Notes under the pieces: generated by a model
Databases searched by the model: none
Seen by the model: only the letters and a program-made list of their open reading frames with translations
Told to the model about the DNA's origin: nothing
Source of the DNA: Burkholderia sp. Bp8963
GTDB taxonomy: Bacteria; Pseudomonadota; Gammaproteobacteria; Burkholderiales; Burkholderiaceae
Reading direction: 5' to 3'
NCBI RefSeq assembly: GCF_003854275.1
Contig: NZ_QTQP01000046.1
Coordinates: forward strand, 1 to 54,845
Length of the DNA: 54,845 nt
Position numbers and translations under genes: made by a program
Shown: positions 1-8,503 of the stretch, piece by piece
Layout: the number at the start of each line of letters is the position of its first letter
Position numbering within the stretch: the stretch's first letter is position 1

Positions 1-1
1 C

Positions 2-970
2 ACGCCACCCACGTCAGTATCGACCGGCGCCGTGGCCGCGACCGCGGCCCGCGCGCGCGCAAGCCGCTTCGCGTCGCTGTCGCGCTTCCTGCCATCCGGC
101 CGCAGCGTCGCGATCGGCGTGCCGTTCGTGTGGCTGACGGTCTTCTTCGCGCTGCCGTTCGTGCTGGTGCTGAAGATCAGCTTCGCCGACCAGTTGATGG
201 GCATCCCGCCGTACACGGCGCTGATGCAGATCAAGGACGGCGTCGTGCACTTTGCGATCCAGCTCGGCCACTACGCGTTCCTGCTGCAGGACGACCTGTA
301 CGTCGCGACCTACCTCAGCTCGCTGAAGATGGCCGCGGTATCGACGTTCTTCTGCCTGCTGATCGGCTATCCGATGGCGTACTACATCGCGCGCTCGGAA
401 CCGGCCACGCGCAACGTGCTGATGATGGCCGTGATGCTGCCGTTCTGGACGTCGTTCCTGATCCGCGTGTATGCATGGATCGGCATCCTGAAGGATGACG
501 GCCTGCTGAACCACGCGCTGATCGCGCTCGGCATCATCCACACGCCGCTGCGCCTGTATCACAGCGATGCGGGCGTCTACATCGGGATGGTCTATTCGTA
601 CCTGCCGTTCATGGTGATGCCGCTATACGCGCACCTCGTGAAGATGGACCTGACGCTGCTCGAAGCCGCATACGACCTCGGCGCGAAGCCGTGGGTCGCG
701 TTCACGCAGATCACGCTGCCGCTGTCGAAGAACGGGATCATCGCGGGCAGCCTGCTGGTGTTCATCCCGGCGGTCGGCGAGTACGTGATTCCGGAACTGC
801 TCGGCGGCGCGGACACGCTGATGATCGGCCGCGTGATGTGGGACGAGTTCTTCAACAACATGGACTGGCCGATGGCGTCCGCGGTGACGGTGGCGATGGT
901 GGTGCTGCTGCTCGTGCCGATGGCGCTGTTCCAGTATTACCAGGTCAAGGAACTGGAGGACGTCAAATGA
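2..970 (+). CDS. potH: Polyamine (putrescine/spermidine) ABC transporter permease PotH, 5' end not certain
   Basis: Inner-membrane permease of a polyamine importer, paired with PotI and driven by an ATPase that must lie left of the window. The frame is open to the left edge. The first in-window start codon is GTG at 32 without a visible Shine-Dalgarno, so the true start may lie just outside. After a short basic N-terminus there are about six hydrophobic segments. The permease EAA loop is clear (EAAYDLGAKPWVAF, about residue 213 from the GTG), followed by a QITLPLSKNGI stretch. A WGILKDDG-like periplasmic loop (YAWIGILKDDGLL) is typical of the PotB/PotH branch. The stop overlaps the potI start by 4 bp (ATGA), so the two are translationally coupled. 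Exact polyamine specificity is inferred from family and from the downstream oxidases. Confidence 0.9.
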   Translation, partial: TPPTSVSTGAVAATAARARASRFASLSRFLPSGRSVAIGVPFVWLTVFFALPFVLVLKISFADQLMGIPPYTALMQIKDGVVHFAIQLGHYAFLLQDDLYVATYLSSLKMAAVSTFFCLLIGYPMAYYIARSEPATRNVLMMAVMLPFWTSFLIRVYAWIGILKDDGLLNHALIALGIIHTPLRLYHSDAGVYIGMVYSYLPFMVMPLYAHLVKMDLTLLEAAYDLGAKPWVAFTQITLPLSKNGIIAGSLLVFIPAVGEYVIPELLGGADTLMIGRVMWDEFFNNMDWPMASAVTVAMVVLLLVPMALFQYYQVKELEDVK

Positions 971-1806
971 TCAAGCCGAACAAACCGCTGTCGACGGGTG
1001 TCCTCGCGTTCGGGTTCCTGTTTCTGTACATCCCGATCATCAGCCTCGTCGTGTACTCGTTCAACGAGTCGAAGCTCGTGACCGTCTGGTCGGGCTTTTC
1101 GCTGAAGTGGTACGCGGCGCTGTGGCAGGACGACGAGCTGCTGACTGCCGCGTGGCTGTCGCTGAAGATCGGCCTGCTGACCGCGACCGCGTCGGTCGTG
1201 ATCGGCACGTGGGCGGGCTTCGTGCTCGCGCGCTTCGGCCGCTTCAAGGGCTTCACGCTGTACACGGGGATGATCAACGCGCCGCTGGTGATACCGGAGG
1301 TGATCCAGGGGATCTCGCTGCTGTTGCTGTTCGTTGCGCTGGAGCAGATGTTCGGCTGGCCGAAGGGGCGCGGGATGGTGACGATCTGGATCGGGCACGT
1401 GATGCTGTGCGTGTCGTACGTCGCGATCATCGTGCAGTCACGCGTGAAGGAGATGAACAAGTCGCTCGAGGAGGCCGCGCTCGATCTCGGCGCGACGCCG
1501 CTGAAGGTGTTCTTCGTGGTGACGCTGCCGCTGATCTCGCAGGCGCTGCTGTCGGGGTGGCTGCTGTCGTTCACGCTGTCGATCGACGATCTCGTGCTGT
1601 CGGCGTTCCTGTCCGGCCCCGGCTCGACGACGCTGCCGCTCGTGGTGTTCTCGCGCGTGCGTCTCGGCCTGAATCCGGAGATGAACGCACTCGCGACGCT
1701 GTTCATCACCGCGGTGACGGTCGGCGTGATCGTCGTGAACCAGATGATGATCGCGCGCGAACGCCGGCGCGTGGCCGACATGAAGGCGGCGTTCGCGGCG
1801 GCGTGA
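967..1806 (+). CDS. potI: Polyamine ABC transporter permease PotI
   Basis: Second inner-membrane permease of the polyamine importer, 279 residues, the usual length for PotC/PotI. The ATG at 967 overlaps the potH stop and is preceded by GGAGG at good spacing, which settles the start. Hydrophobic segments begin at about residue 10. The cytoplasmic EAA motif reads EAALDLGATPLKVFF near residue 173, followed by TLPLISQALLSGW. The segment SIDDLVLSAFLSGPG is characteristic of PotC/PotI. It forms a heterodimer with PotH that receives polyamine from a periplasmic PotF-type protein and is powered by PotG; neither partner is inside the window. Confidence 0.93.
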   Translation: MIKPNKPLSTGVLAFGFLFLYIPIISLVVYSFNESKLVTVWSGFSLKWYAALWQDDELLTAAWLSLKIGLLTATASVVIGTWAGFVLARFGRFKGFTLYTGMINAPLVIPEVIQGISLLLLFVALEQMFGWPKGRGMVTIWIGHVMLCVSYVAIIVQSRVKEMNKSLEEAALDLGATPLKVFFVVTLPLISQALLSGWLLSFTLSIDDLVLSAFLSGPGSTTLPLVVFSRVRLGLNPEMNALATLFITAVTVGVIVVNQMMIARERRRVADMKAAFAAA

Positions 1807-1842
1807 GGCCGCCCCTCTTACCCTCGTTGGATAACAACCACA

Positions 1843-1865
1843 GCGCGCCGCCTCGCGCGGCGCGC
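1843..1865. other. GC hairpin between potI and the porin gene
   Basis: A perfect inverted repeat, GCGCGCCGC with a 5-nt CTCGC loop, begins 37 bp after the potI stop and ends 45 bp before the next ATG. There is no T-run, so it may act as an mRNA 3'-end stabiliser or processing site rather than an intrinsic terminator. Confidence 0.4.
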
Positions 1866-1909
1866 GATCTGAATACGCATTGACAGGCACACGACAAGGA
1901 GAATCCGCA

Positions 1910-3484
1910 ATGAAGAAGAAACTGATCTGCCTGCTGGTCGCCGGCGCGCTGCCCGGCATCGCGCTGGCCGACTCCACTTCCGCCCAGATCAAGGCACTGC
2001 AGGCGCAGGTCGCCGCGCTGCAGAAGCAGATGAAGGCGATGCAGTCGCAGCTCGCCGCGAAGCCGGGCGCTGTTGCGACCGCGCAAGCCGGCGCGTCGAC
2101 GGGCGGCAAGACGGTCGCGGTCGCCGCCGACCAGTCGTCGCCCGATTACGGCAAGGCGCCGGCGGTGCTGAGCAACGACGACGTCACCGAGATGAAGCAG
2201 CAGATCGCGAATCAGCAGCTGAAGGTCGATTCGCTGACCGACGCCGCGAACACCGGGCCGATCGCGGGCCTGTCCATCACGGGCTACATCGATCCGACCT
2301 ACGTGTACAACCGTGCGGCGAGCTCGTCGTCGTTCCTGTTCGCGAACCACGAGAGTTCGTACAACTACTTCAACAGCACGTTCGGCGACCTGTACCTCGA
2401 CATCAAGAAGACCTTCGGTGTCGGCCCGATGGCGCCGTCGGCCGAGATTACGCTGATGCCGAACCGCGGCAACGGCATCACGCTGCTGCAGAACTCGCGC
2501 GGCAATATCGGCAACAACATCCTGAACACGGCGGTCGTCAACGTGCCGATCACGGCGTCGACCACGCTCGTCGCGGGCCTGATTCCGAGCTTCGGCGGCT
2601 ACGAAGTGCAGCAGTCGAACCAGATGCTCACGCTCACGCACGGCCTGCTGTACGACTTCTCGGATCCGGGCAGCTACATCGGTGCCGGCGCGAACTATAC
2701 GAAGGGCAACTGGGCGTGGAAGTTCTTCGTCGGCAACGAGCAGTACCGCACCTACGGGTCGGTCACGCAGACCGGCACCAATGCGCTCGGCGATCCGATC
2801 ACGACCAGCAACAAGGTACCGACCTTCACCGCGCGCGCGGACTACACGTGGTCGAGCGCGCTCGACATCGGCGGTTCGTTCAACATCGGCCGCCAGACGC
2901 TCGCGAGCGCGATCGATTCGAACGGCGTCGTCCACTACGGCCCTGGCGGCAACGCGCCGAGCGCGTACGGCTCGTTCTTCTTCGGCGAGCTCGACGCGAC
3001 CTACACGCTCGCCGACGTGCAGTACAACGCCGAAGTCGATTACGGCCGGCAGGACCATGCGGCGTTCAACGGCGGGCTCGCACAGTGGTACGGGTTGTCG
3101 CTGCTCGCGCACCGCAAGTTCAATGCGCCGGTGGTCGGCCGCATGGGCGTGACGCTGCGCTACGATGCGCTCGTCAACAGCAAGAACGGTGGTGGCGGCG
3201 GCGGCATCGCGCTGAACGGCAACGGGATGGACACGAGCAACGGCTTCGGCGTCGACGCAGATTGCCTCGCGATGTCGAAGGCCGGCGGCGGGCTCGGCTT
3301 CGAGTGCAAGGGTGCGATCCGTCAGGACGTCGCGCTCGACCTGCTGTTCTATCCGACCCAGCAGATCACCGTGAAGGTCGAATACCGGCACGACTGGGCG
3401 AACAACAAGGTGTTCCTGCGCAACGACGGTTCGTACGGCAAGTCCAACGACCTGCTCGCGACGCAGTTCATCTACTCGTTCTGA
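1910..3484 (+). CDS. Outer-membrane porin-like protein, probable DUF3138 family
   Basis: Predicted outer-membrane beta-barrel of 524 residues. The ATG at 1910 follows AAGGAGA at 1896-1902; an upstream in-frame ATG at 1880 lacks a ribosome site. Residues 1-20 are a signal peptide (MKKKL, hydrophobic core, cleavage after ALA). Residues 22-45 are a heptad-like coiled coil (QIKALQAQVAALQKQMKAM), as in trimeric porin-like proteins. The rest shows alternating hydrophobic and polar barrel strands, a glycine-rich loop (GGGGGG near residue 430) and a terminal aromatic residue (FIYSF), the outer-membrane assembly signal. Family placement as DUF3138 is from recollection of Burkholderia homologues. Its position between a polyamine importer and two polyamine-oxidase genes suggests outer-membrane passage of polyamines or related amines; this is inference. 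Confidence 0.85.
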   Translation: MKKKLICLLVAGALPGIALADSTSAQIKALQAQVAALQKQMKAMQSQLAAKPGAVATAQAGASTGGKTVAVAADQSSPDYGKAPAVLSNDDVTEMKQQIANQQLKVDSLTDAANTGPIAGLSITGYIDPTYVYNRAASSSSFLFANHESSYNYFNSTFGDLYLDIKKTFGVGPMAPSAEITLMPNRGNGITLLQNSRGNIGNNILNTAVVNVPITASTTLVAGLIPSFGGYEVQQSNQMLTLTHGLLYDFSDPGSYIGAGANYTKGNWAWKFFVGNEQYRTYGSVTQTGTNALGDPITTSNKVPTFTARADYTWSSALDIGGSFNIGRQTLASAIDSNGVVHYGPGGNAPSAYGSFFFGELDATYTLADVQYNAEVDYGRQDHAAFNGGLAQWYGLSLLAHRKFNAPVVGRMGVTLRYDALVNSKNGGGGGGIALNGNGMDTSNGFGVDADCLAMSKAGGGLGFECKGAIRQDVALDLLFYPTQQITVKVEYRHDWANNKVFLRNDGSYGKSNDLLATQFIYSF

Positions 3485-3492
3485 CGCTGGGC

Positions 3493-3529
3493 GCGCGGGA
3501 CGCCGTGCAGCGCGTACGGCGTCCCGCGC
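3493..3529. terminator. Strong GC hairpin directly after the porin gene
   Basis: Arms of 14 bp (GCGCGGGACGCCGT at 3493-3506 and its complement at 3516-3529) with a 9-nt loop start 8 bp after the porin stop. No T-run follows, so it may be a U-less terminator or a 3'-end stabiliser. Confidence 0.5.
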
Positions 3530-3584
3530 CGCTTCCCGGGCAGGATTCCGGCGCGTTGCGCGCCGCTTCGACGGAGTCGGTTTC

Positions 3585-4889
3585 ATGAGCCAGTCTTTCA
3601 CCCGCCGCGCCGACGCGCTCGCGCGTGACTCGTACTACGAAGCAAGCGCCGCACGCGCCGTGATCGATGACCCCGTTCTCGACGACACGCTCGACGTCGA
3701 CGTCTGCGTGATCGGTGCCGGCTTCGCGGGCCTGTCGACCGCGCTCGACTGCCGCGCGCGTGGGCTGTCCGTCGCGGTGATCGATGCGCATCGTCCCGGC
3801 TGGGGCGCATCGGGACGCAACGGCGGCCAGGCGATCACCGGCTTCGCGAAGGACGAGGAGATCGAGCGCCAGCTCGGCGCGAACGGCGCACGCGCCGCGT
3901 GGGCGCTGTCGCTCGACGGCGTCGCGCTGATCGCCGAGCGCATCGCGCGCTACGGAATCGACTGCGACTTCACGCGCGGCTACCTGACCGTCGCGACGAA
4001 GCCGCGCCGCATCGGCGACCTGCGCGCGTGGATGGAGGCGGCCACGTCGCGCTGGGGCCATCCGTCGCTGACCTGGCTCGATACCGACGCAATCCGCGCG
4101 CGCATTGCGTCGGCTCGCTACCTTGCCGGCGTCTACGATCCGCTGTCGGGCCACCTGCATCCGCTCAAGTATTGCCTCGGTCTCGCCGATGCCGCGCGCC
4201 GCGATGGCGTCGCGCTGTTCGCGCACACGCCCGCGCTCGACGTCGTGCGCGGCGTGCGGCCCGTCGTGCGCACGCCGTCCGGCGAGATCCGCTGCCGATT
4301 CGTCGTGTCGTGCTGCAACGCGGGGCCGGGCGGCGTGCTGCCCGCCGCGACCGCCGCGCGCATCGCGCCGATCGCGTCGTACATCATCGCGACCGAACCG
4401 CTCGGCGACGCACGCGCGACCGCACTGATCGCCCAGCGCGAAGCCGTGTGCGACAACAATTTCTTCCTCGATTACTTCCGGCTGTCCGCCGATCACCGGA
4501 TGCTGTTCGGCGGCCGCGCGGACTCCGCGGGCGCGTCGCCCGCCGCGCTCGCCGACACGATCCGGCGCCGCATGGTCGGCGTGTTCCCGCAGCTCGGCGA
4601 CGTGCGCGTCGACTACGCGTGGGGCGGCTTCGTCGACGTCACGCGCAACCGCGCGCCGGATTTCGGCGCGCTCGATCCGAACTTCTTCTATGTCCAGGGC
4701 TTCAGCGGTCATGGCGTCGCGCTCACCGGCATCGCCGGCCGCACGATCGCCGGCGCGATCGCCGGCGACACGCGCGCGTTCGACCTGTTCGCGCGCCTGC
4801 GCCACCGCCGCTTCCCCGGCGGCGACGCGTGGCGCCAGCCCGCGCTCGAACTCGGGATGCTGTATCACCGCGTCCGCGAGTTGCTTTGA
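3585..4889 (+). CDS. puuB: FAD-dependent amine oxidase, PuuB (gamma-glutamylputrescine oxidase)-like, copy 1
   Basis: Flavoenzyme of the DAO/glycine-oxidase superfamily, 434 residues, the usual PuuB length. PuuB oxidises gamma-glutamyl-putrescine to the aldehyde with release of ammonia and peroxide. The N-terminal dinucleotide fold reads VCVIGAGFAGLSTAL (about residues 43-57), followed by the PuuB/OrdL signature GWGASGRNGGQ near residue 80. The C-terminal part carries YAWGGFVDVTRNRAPDFG and QGFSGHGVALTG, which close the FAD site. ATG 3585 is preceded by GGAG at 9 nt. A close paralogue starts 25 bp downstream. Related deaminating oxidases act on other amines or on gamma-glutamyl conjugates, so the substrate is inferred from the pot genes upstream. 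Confidence 0.85.
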   Translation: MSQSFTRRADALARDSYYEASAARAVIDDPVLDDTLDVDVCVIGAGFAGLSTALDCRARGLSVAVIDAHRPGWGASGRNGGQAITGFAKDEEIERQLGANGARAAWALSLDGVALIAERIARYGIDCDFTRGYLTVATKPRRIGDLRAWMEAATSRWGHPSLTWLDTDAIRARIASARYLAGVYDPLSGHLHPLKYCLGLADAARRDGVALFAHTPALDVVRGVRPVVRTPSGEIRCRFVVSCCNAGPGGVLPAATAARIAPIASYIIATEPLGDARATALIAQREAVCDNNFFLDYFRLSADHRMLFGGRADSAGASPAALADTIRRRMVGVFPQLGDVRVDYAWGGFVDVTRNRAPDFGALDPNFFYVQGFSGHGVALTGIAGRTIAGAIAGDTRAFDLFARLRHRRFPGGDAWRQPALELGMLYHRVRELL

Positions 4890-4914
4890 GAAAAACTCCT
4901 CCGTTCTACTGACC

Positions 4915-6216
4915 ATGCAGACATTCGCGAACCAGCCGCATGCCGCGTCGTACTACGCGGCGACCGTCAACGACACGACCCGCCACCCGCCGCTCGCCGG
5001 CGCAACCGACGCCGACGTGTGCGTGATCGGCGCAGGCCTGACCGGCCTGTCGGCCGCGCTCAACCTGGCCGAGCGCGGCTATTCGGTGACCGTGCTCGAA
5101 GCGTCGCGGGTCGGATGGGCCGCGAGCGGCCGCAACGGCGGCCAGCTGATCGGCGGCTTCGCGTGTGACATCGATACGTTCGCGCACTTCATGCCCGCAG
5201 GCGACGTGAAGCGCATCTGGGAGATGGGGCTCGAGACGCTGTCGCTCGTGAAGTCACGCATCGCGAAACATCACATCGATTGCGCGCTGGTGCCCGGCTA
5301 CCTGACGGCCGCCAATACGGAGCGCGACGCCGATGCGCTGAAGCGCTGGCGCGACGAGGCCGCAAAGCGCTTCGGCTACGACCGCCTGCATTTCGTCGAG
5401 CCGGAAGCACTCGGCGACTACGTGCAGTCGTCGCGCTATCGGGGCGGCCTGTACGACCCGGACAGCGGCCACCTGCATCCGCTCAACTACACGCTCGGCC
5501 TCGCGCGCGCGGCTCGCGAAGCCGGCGTGCGCATCCACGAGAACAGTTGCGTGACGCGCGTGCGCGACATTCCTGCCGGCCATCTCGTCGAGACCAGTCA
5601 GGGCCACGTGCGTGCGCGCTTCGTCGTGCTCGCGTGCAACGCGTATCTCGGCACGCTCGCGCCGGCGCTGTCGCGCAAGATCATGCCGGTCGGCACCTAC
5701 GTGATCGCAACCGAGCCGCTCGGCCAGGCGCGCGCCGCCGCTTTGATGCCCGCGCGCGCGGCGGTTTGCGACAGCCGTTTCGTGCTCGACTATTTCCGCC
5801 CGGCACCGGACACGCGTCTGCTCTGGGGCGGCAAGGTCAGCTATTCGACGCTGCCGCCGCGCAATCTCGCGGAGTCGATGCGGCGCGACATGCTGAAGAC
5901 GTTCCCGCAACTCGCGGACGTGAAGGTCGACTATGCGTGGGGCGGGTTCGTCGACATCACGATGAACCGCGCGCCGCATTTCGGGCGCGTCGCGCCGACG
6001 ATGTACTACGCGCAGGGCTTCTCGGGACACGGCGTGAACACGACCGCGCTCGCGGGCAGGCTGATCGCCGAGGCGATCGATGGCCAGGCGAGCCGCTTCG
6101 ACCTGTTCGGCAAGATCAGGCATCGCGATTTCCCGGGCGGCGCGCTGCTGCGCACGCCGGCGCTCGTGCTCGCGATGAGCTGGTATCGGCTGCTCGATGC
6201 TTTCGGGGTGCATTGA
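4915..6216 (+). CDS. puuB: FAD-dependent amine oxidase, PuuB-like, copy 2
   Basis: Second PuuB-like flavoenzyme, 433 residues, colinear with copy 1 over its whole length. It has VCVIGAGLTGLSAALNLAERG near residue 38, GWAASGRNGGQLIGGF near residue 75, YDPDSGHLHPLNY in the middle and YAWGGFVDITMNRAPHFG plus QGFSGHGVNTTALAG near the end. The ATG at 4915 fits the paralogue alignment; an earlier in-frame ATG at 4690 lies inside copy 1 and is not credible. No clear Shine-Dalgarno precedes 4915, so it may depend on coupling to copy 1. The two copies look diverged rather than recently duplicated, which suggests different amine substrates. No glutamylpolyamine synthetase or aldehyde dehydrogenase gene lies in the window. 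Confidence 0.85.
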   Translation: MQTFANQPHAASYYAATVNDTTRHPPLAGATDADVCVIGAGLTGLSAALNLAERGYSVTVLEASRVGWAASGRNGGQLIGGFACDIDTFAHFMPAGDVKRIWEMGLETLSLVKSRIAKHHIDCALVPGYLTAANTERDADALKRWRDEAAKRFGYDRLHFVEPEALGDYVQSSRYRGGLYDPDSGHLHPLNYTLGLARAAREAGVRIHENSCVTRVRDIPAGHLVETSQGHVRARFVVLACNAYLGTLAPALSRKIMPVGTYVIATEPLGQARAAALMPARAAVCDSRFVLDYFRPAPDTRLLWGGKVSYSTLPPRNLAESMRRDMLKTFPQLADVKVDYAWGGFVDITMNRAPHFGRVAPTMYYAQGFSGHGVNTTALAGRLIAEAIDGQASRFDLFGKIRHRDFPGGALLRTPALVLAMSWYRLLDAFGVH

Positions 6217-6279
6217 GCATCGAGCATCACGGCCGAGTACGCGCGCCGCCGGCCGCCAGCATACGCGCGCCGCATCCCG

Positions 6280-7635
6280 CTAATCGGCCAGCTTCTGCCG
6301 CATCGTCACGAACTCCTCGGCCGCGGTCGGATGGATGCCGATCGTCTCGTCGAACTGCGCCTTCGTCGCGCCCGCGCGAATCGCGATCGCGATGCCCTGG
6401 ATGATCTCGCCCGCGTCGCGGCCGACCATGTGCGCGCCAACGACCCGCTGGCTGTCGCGCGCGACGACGAGCTTCATCAGCGTGCGCTCGTCGCGTCCGG
6501 ACAGCGTGTGGCGCAGCGCCTTGAACGACGTGCGGTAGATGTCGACGTCGCCGTACACGTGCCGCGCGCGCGCCTCGGCGAGACCGACCGTCGCGACCTC
6601 CGGCTGGCTGAACACGGCCGACGGCACCCACTCGTGATCGGCCGCGACACGCTGCCCGCCGAACAGCGTCATCGCGAGCAGGCCGCCGTCGCGCGTCGCG
6701 ACCGGCGTGAGCTGCGGGCGCGACGTCACGTCGCCAATTGCGTGGATCGACGCGACCGACGTCGCCGAATACGCATCGACCGCGATCGCGCCGCGCGCAT
6801 CGAGCGCGACACCGGCCTGCTCGAGCCCGAGCCCGTCGACGTTCGGCACGCGCCCGGTCGCATAGAGCACCGCGTCGTACGGCCCATGATGCGTGCCGCC
6901 GACCCGCACGCCGAGCGTGCCGTCGCTCGCGCGCTCGATCGCGTCGACCGATGCGCGGGTATGGATCGTCACGCGCTGCTTCGTCATTTCGTCGGCGAGG
7001 AAATTGCGGATGTCGTCGTCGAAGCCGCGCAGGATCTGCTCGCCGCGATAGAACAGGTCGGCCTGGCTGCCGAGCCCGTTGAAGATGCCCGCGAACTCGA
7101 CCGCGATATAGCCGCCGCCGACCACCGCGATGCGCGCAGGCAGCGCGGGCAGCGACAGCGCCTCGCGCGACGTGATCGCGTGCTCGATGCCCGGCAGCGG
7201 CGGCAGCGACGGCCGCGAGCCGGTTGCGATCGCGATGTGGCGCGCGGTGATGCGGCGCTCGCCGAGCGCGACCGTATGCGCATCGACGAGCGTCGCGCGC
7301 CCCGCGTGCATCTCGACGCCGGACTGGCGCAGCAGGTTGATGTAGATGCCGCTCAGCCGGTTGATCTCGCGATCCTTCGCGGCAATCAGCGCGGGCCAGT
7401 CGAGCGAGCCGGCGCCGAAGGTCCAGCCGAAGCCGCGCGCGTCCTCGACTTCATGCGGGTAATGCGATGCGTAGACGAGCAGCTTCTTCGGAATGCAGCC
7501 GCGCAGCACGCAGGTGCCGCCGATCTGCTCCTCTTCCGCAATGCCCACGCGCGCGCCATATGACGCCGACATCCGGGCCAGCCTGACGCCGCCCGAGCCG
7601 GCCCCGATCACGAACAGGTCGTAGTCGAATTCCAT
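6280..7635 (-). CDS. gor: Glutathione-disulfide reductase
   Basis: Cytosolic NADPH-dependent flavoenzyme that reduces oxidised glutathione, 451 residues as usual. The FAD motif is FVIGAGSGGVRLARM at residues 9-23. The redox-active disulfide is GGTCVLRGCIPKK at about residues 39-51 (CxxxxC). The NADPH fold is VVGGGYIAVEFAG near residue 172. The C-terminal dimer interface carries GIHPTAAEEF, which supplies the catalytic histidine. GAGGGC lies about 8 nt before the ATG. It converges on the second puuB-like gene across 63 bp and is insulated upstream by the terminator at 7720-7751, so it has its own promoter between 7636 and 7720. It may help remove the redox stress from peroxide-producing amine oxidases, but this is only suggested by position. 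Confidence 0.95.
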   Translation of the reverse strand: MEFDYDLFVIGAGSGGVRLARMSASYGARVGIAEEEQIGGTCVLRGCIPKKLLVYASHYPHEVEDARGFGWTFGAGSLDWPALIAAKDREINRLSGIYINLLRQSGVEMHAGRATLVDAHTVALGERRITARHIAIATGSRPSLPPLPGIEHAITSREALSLPALPARIAVVGGGYIAVEFAGIFNGLGSQADLFYRGEQILRGFDDDIRNFLADEMTKQRVTIHTRASVDAIERASDGTLGVRVGGTHHGPYDAVLYATGRVPNVDGLGLEQAGVALDARGAIAVDAYSATSVASIHAIGDVTSRPQLTPVATRDGGLLAMTLFGGQRVAADHEWVPSAVFSQPEVATVGLAEARARHVYGDVDIYRTSFKALRHTLSGRDERTLMKLVVARDSQRVVGAHMVGRDAGEIIQGIAIAIRAGATKAQFDETIGIHPTAAEEFVTMRQKLAD

Positions 7636-7719
7636 CGCATGCCCTCATCATGGTTCAGCAGTTCGGATGACGGCACGATAGCAAGTTTCCGGTTTTCTTG
7701 CGGCGCCCGGCGCGCGCGC

Positions 7720-7751
7720 AAAAAAAACGGCGAGAGACATTGCCTCTCGCC
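7720..7751 (-). terminator. Intrinsic terminator between the small acidic gene and gor
   Basis: On the minus strand, GGCGAGAG and CTCTCGCC (7729-7736 and 7744-7751) form an 8-bp stem with a 7-nt loop, followed by eight T (7720-7727). It ends the transcript of the small gene at 7877-8104 and shields gor. Confidence 0.85.
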
Positions 7752-7876
7752 TGTCAATCCAGCTGCCGGGTGTGCCATGCGTCACCGATCGACCGCATGC
7801 CCGACCTGCCGGCTGCGCGGCACCGGCTCGCCCGTCCGTGCGGGATGCGCGGACGCGGCCGAGCCGGCCGCCATGC

Positions 7877-8104
7877 TCATGCCTGCGACGTGTCGCTACC
7901 GTCGGTGGCTTGCGTGTCGTCGGCAGCTTCTTCGGGCTTCTCTTCCTTCTTCTCGAGCATGCCTTCGAGCGCTTCCGCGCCCTTGAAGCCGGCGACGGCC
8001 GCTGCCGCCTTGGTCAGGAAACCCGCATCCGGATCGACTTTCTCTGCAGCCTCGACGGCCGCCACGGCGCCTGCGATTTCGCCAACGGTGTTCAGGATAC
8101 CCAT
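7877..8104 (-). CDS. Small acidic alanine-rich protein of unknown function
   Basis: Predicted 75-residue protein. The start is chosen at the ATG whose first base is 8104 because AAGGGG sits 6 nt upstream; a second ATG six bases earlier (8110) lies too close to it. The N-terminal half is amphipathic and alanine-rich (ILNTVGEIAGAVAAVEAAEK, then TKAAAAVAGFKGAEALEGM). The C-terminal third is very acidic and probably disordered (EKKEEKPEEAADDTQATDGSDTSQA in two parts). No signal peptide or known motif is visible. It lies between two terminator-like hairpins (7720-7751 and 8148-8182), so it is a monocistronic unit. It could be a small stress or nucleoid-type helical protein; I do not recognise the family. 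Confidence 0.65.
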   Translation of the reverse strand: MGILNTVGEIAGAVAAVEAAEKVDPDAGFLTKAAAAVAGFKGAEALEGMLEKKEEKPEEAADDTQATDGSDTSQA

Positions 8105-8147
8105 CGTCATCCCCTTCAAACGTGAATTGTGACGCGCATCGTCACAC

Positions 8148-8182
8148 AAAAAAAACCGGCGGACAGCGTTTGTCATCACCGG
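8148..8182 (-). terminator. Possible intrinsic terminator or attenuator upstream of the small acidic gene
   Basis: On the minus strand a broken stem (CCGG...CCGG outer, GACA/TGTC inner) is followed by eight T at 8148-8155. It lies 44 bp upstream of the small-gene start codon. It could end read-through from the porin gene, or attenuate the small gene itself. Confidence 0.45.
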
Positions 8183-8425
8183 ATACACAAATTACGGACC
8201 ATGCCGGCCGCGCCCGCCGCGCGCGCAAGCGACGCGCGTGCGCGCCACGGGCACACGCCGGACGATCCACGCAGATTAGCGGAAAGGTGCCGCGCGCACT
8301 GTAAAAATATGTTTTGGAATGCCGACGGACAGCTTACGGATTACATGTTCGGCTATGGAGCGGACGCTGGATAGCCGCGCACGCGTATGAGCCCGGATGC
8401 CGCCGCTCGATCGGCGGCGCGCACG
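8183..8425. other. Intergenic stretch without a recognised gene
   Basis: About 240 bp between two terminator-like elements. No coding frame with convincing codon use or start site was found on either strand. A short AT-rich patch (8302-8318) stands out. A minus-strand transcript starting near 8330 and ending at the hairpin at 8148-8182 would make a small RNA of about 180 nt, but no good promoter is visible. Confidence 0.4.
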
Positions 8426-8453
8426 AAAAAAAAGAGGCCCCGCAGAGCCTCTT
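8426..8453 (-). terminator. Intrinsic terminator of the porin gene
   Basis: On the minus strand AAGAGGC and GCCTCTT (arms 8432-8438 and 8447-8453) form a stem with an 8-nt loop, followed by a run of T (8426-8433). It lies 51 bp after the porin stop. Confidence 0.85.
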
Positions 8454-8503
8454 CGTCATCAGCCGGACATCGGCCCGGCGTATGTCGTACCGTGCGCCGT
8501 TCG

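Noticed and set aside
6238..6273. TACGCGCGCCGC direct repeat between the second oxidase and gor
   Set aside because: Short, GC-only, no dyad and no T-run; not a credible terminator.
8302..8328. TAAAAATA-N11-GCCGACGG on the plus strand looks like a sigma-28 promoter
   Set aside because: Only 10 of 16 consensus positions match, against 14 or more for flgM and ycgR, and no gene follows on that strand.
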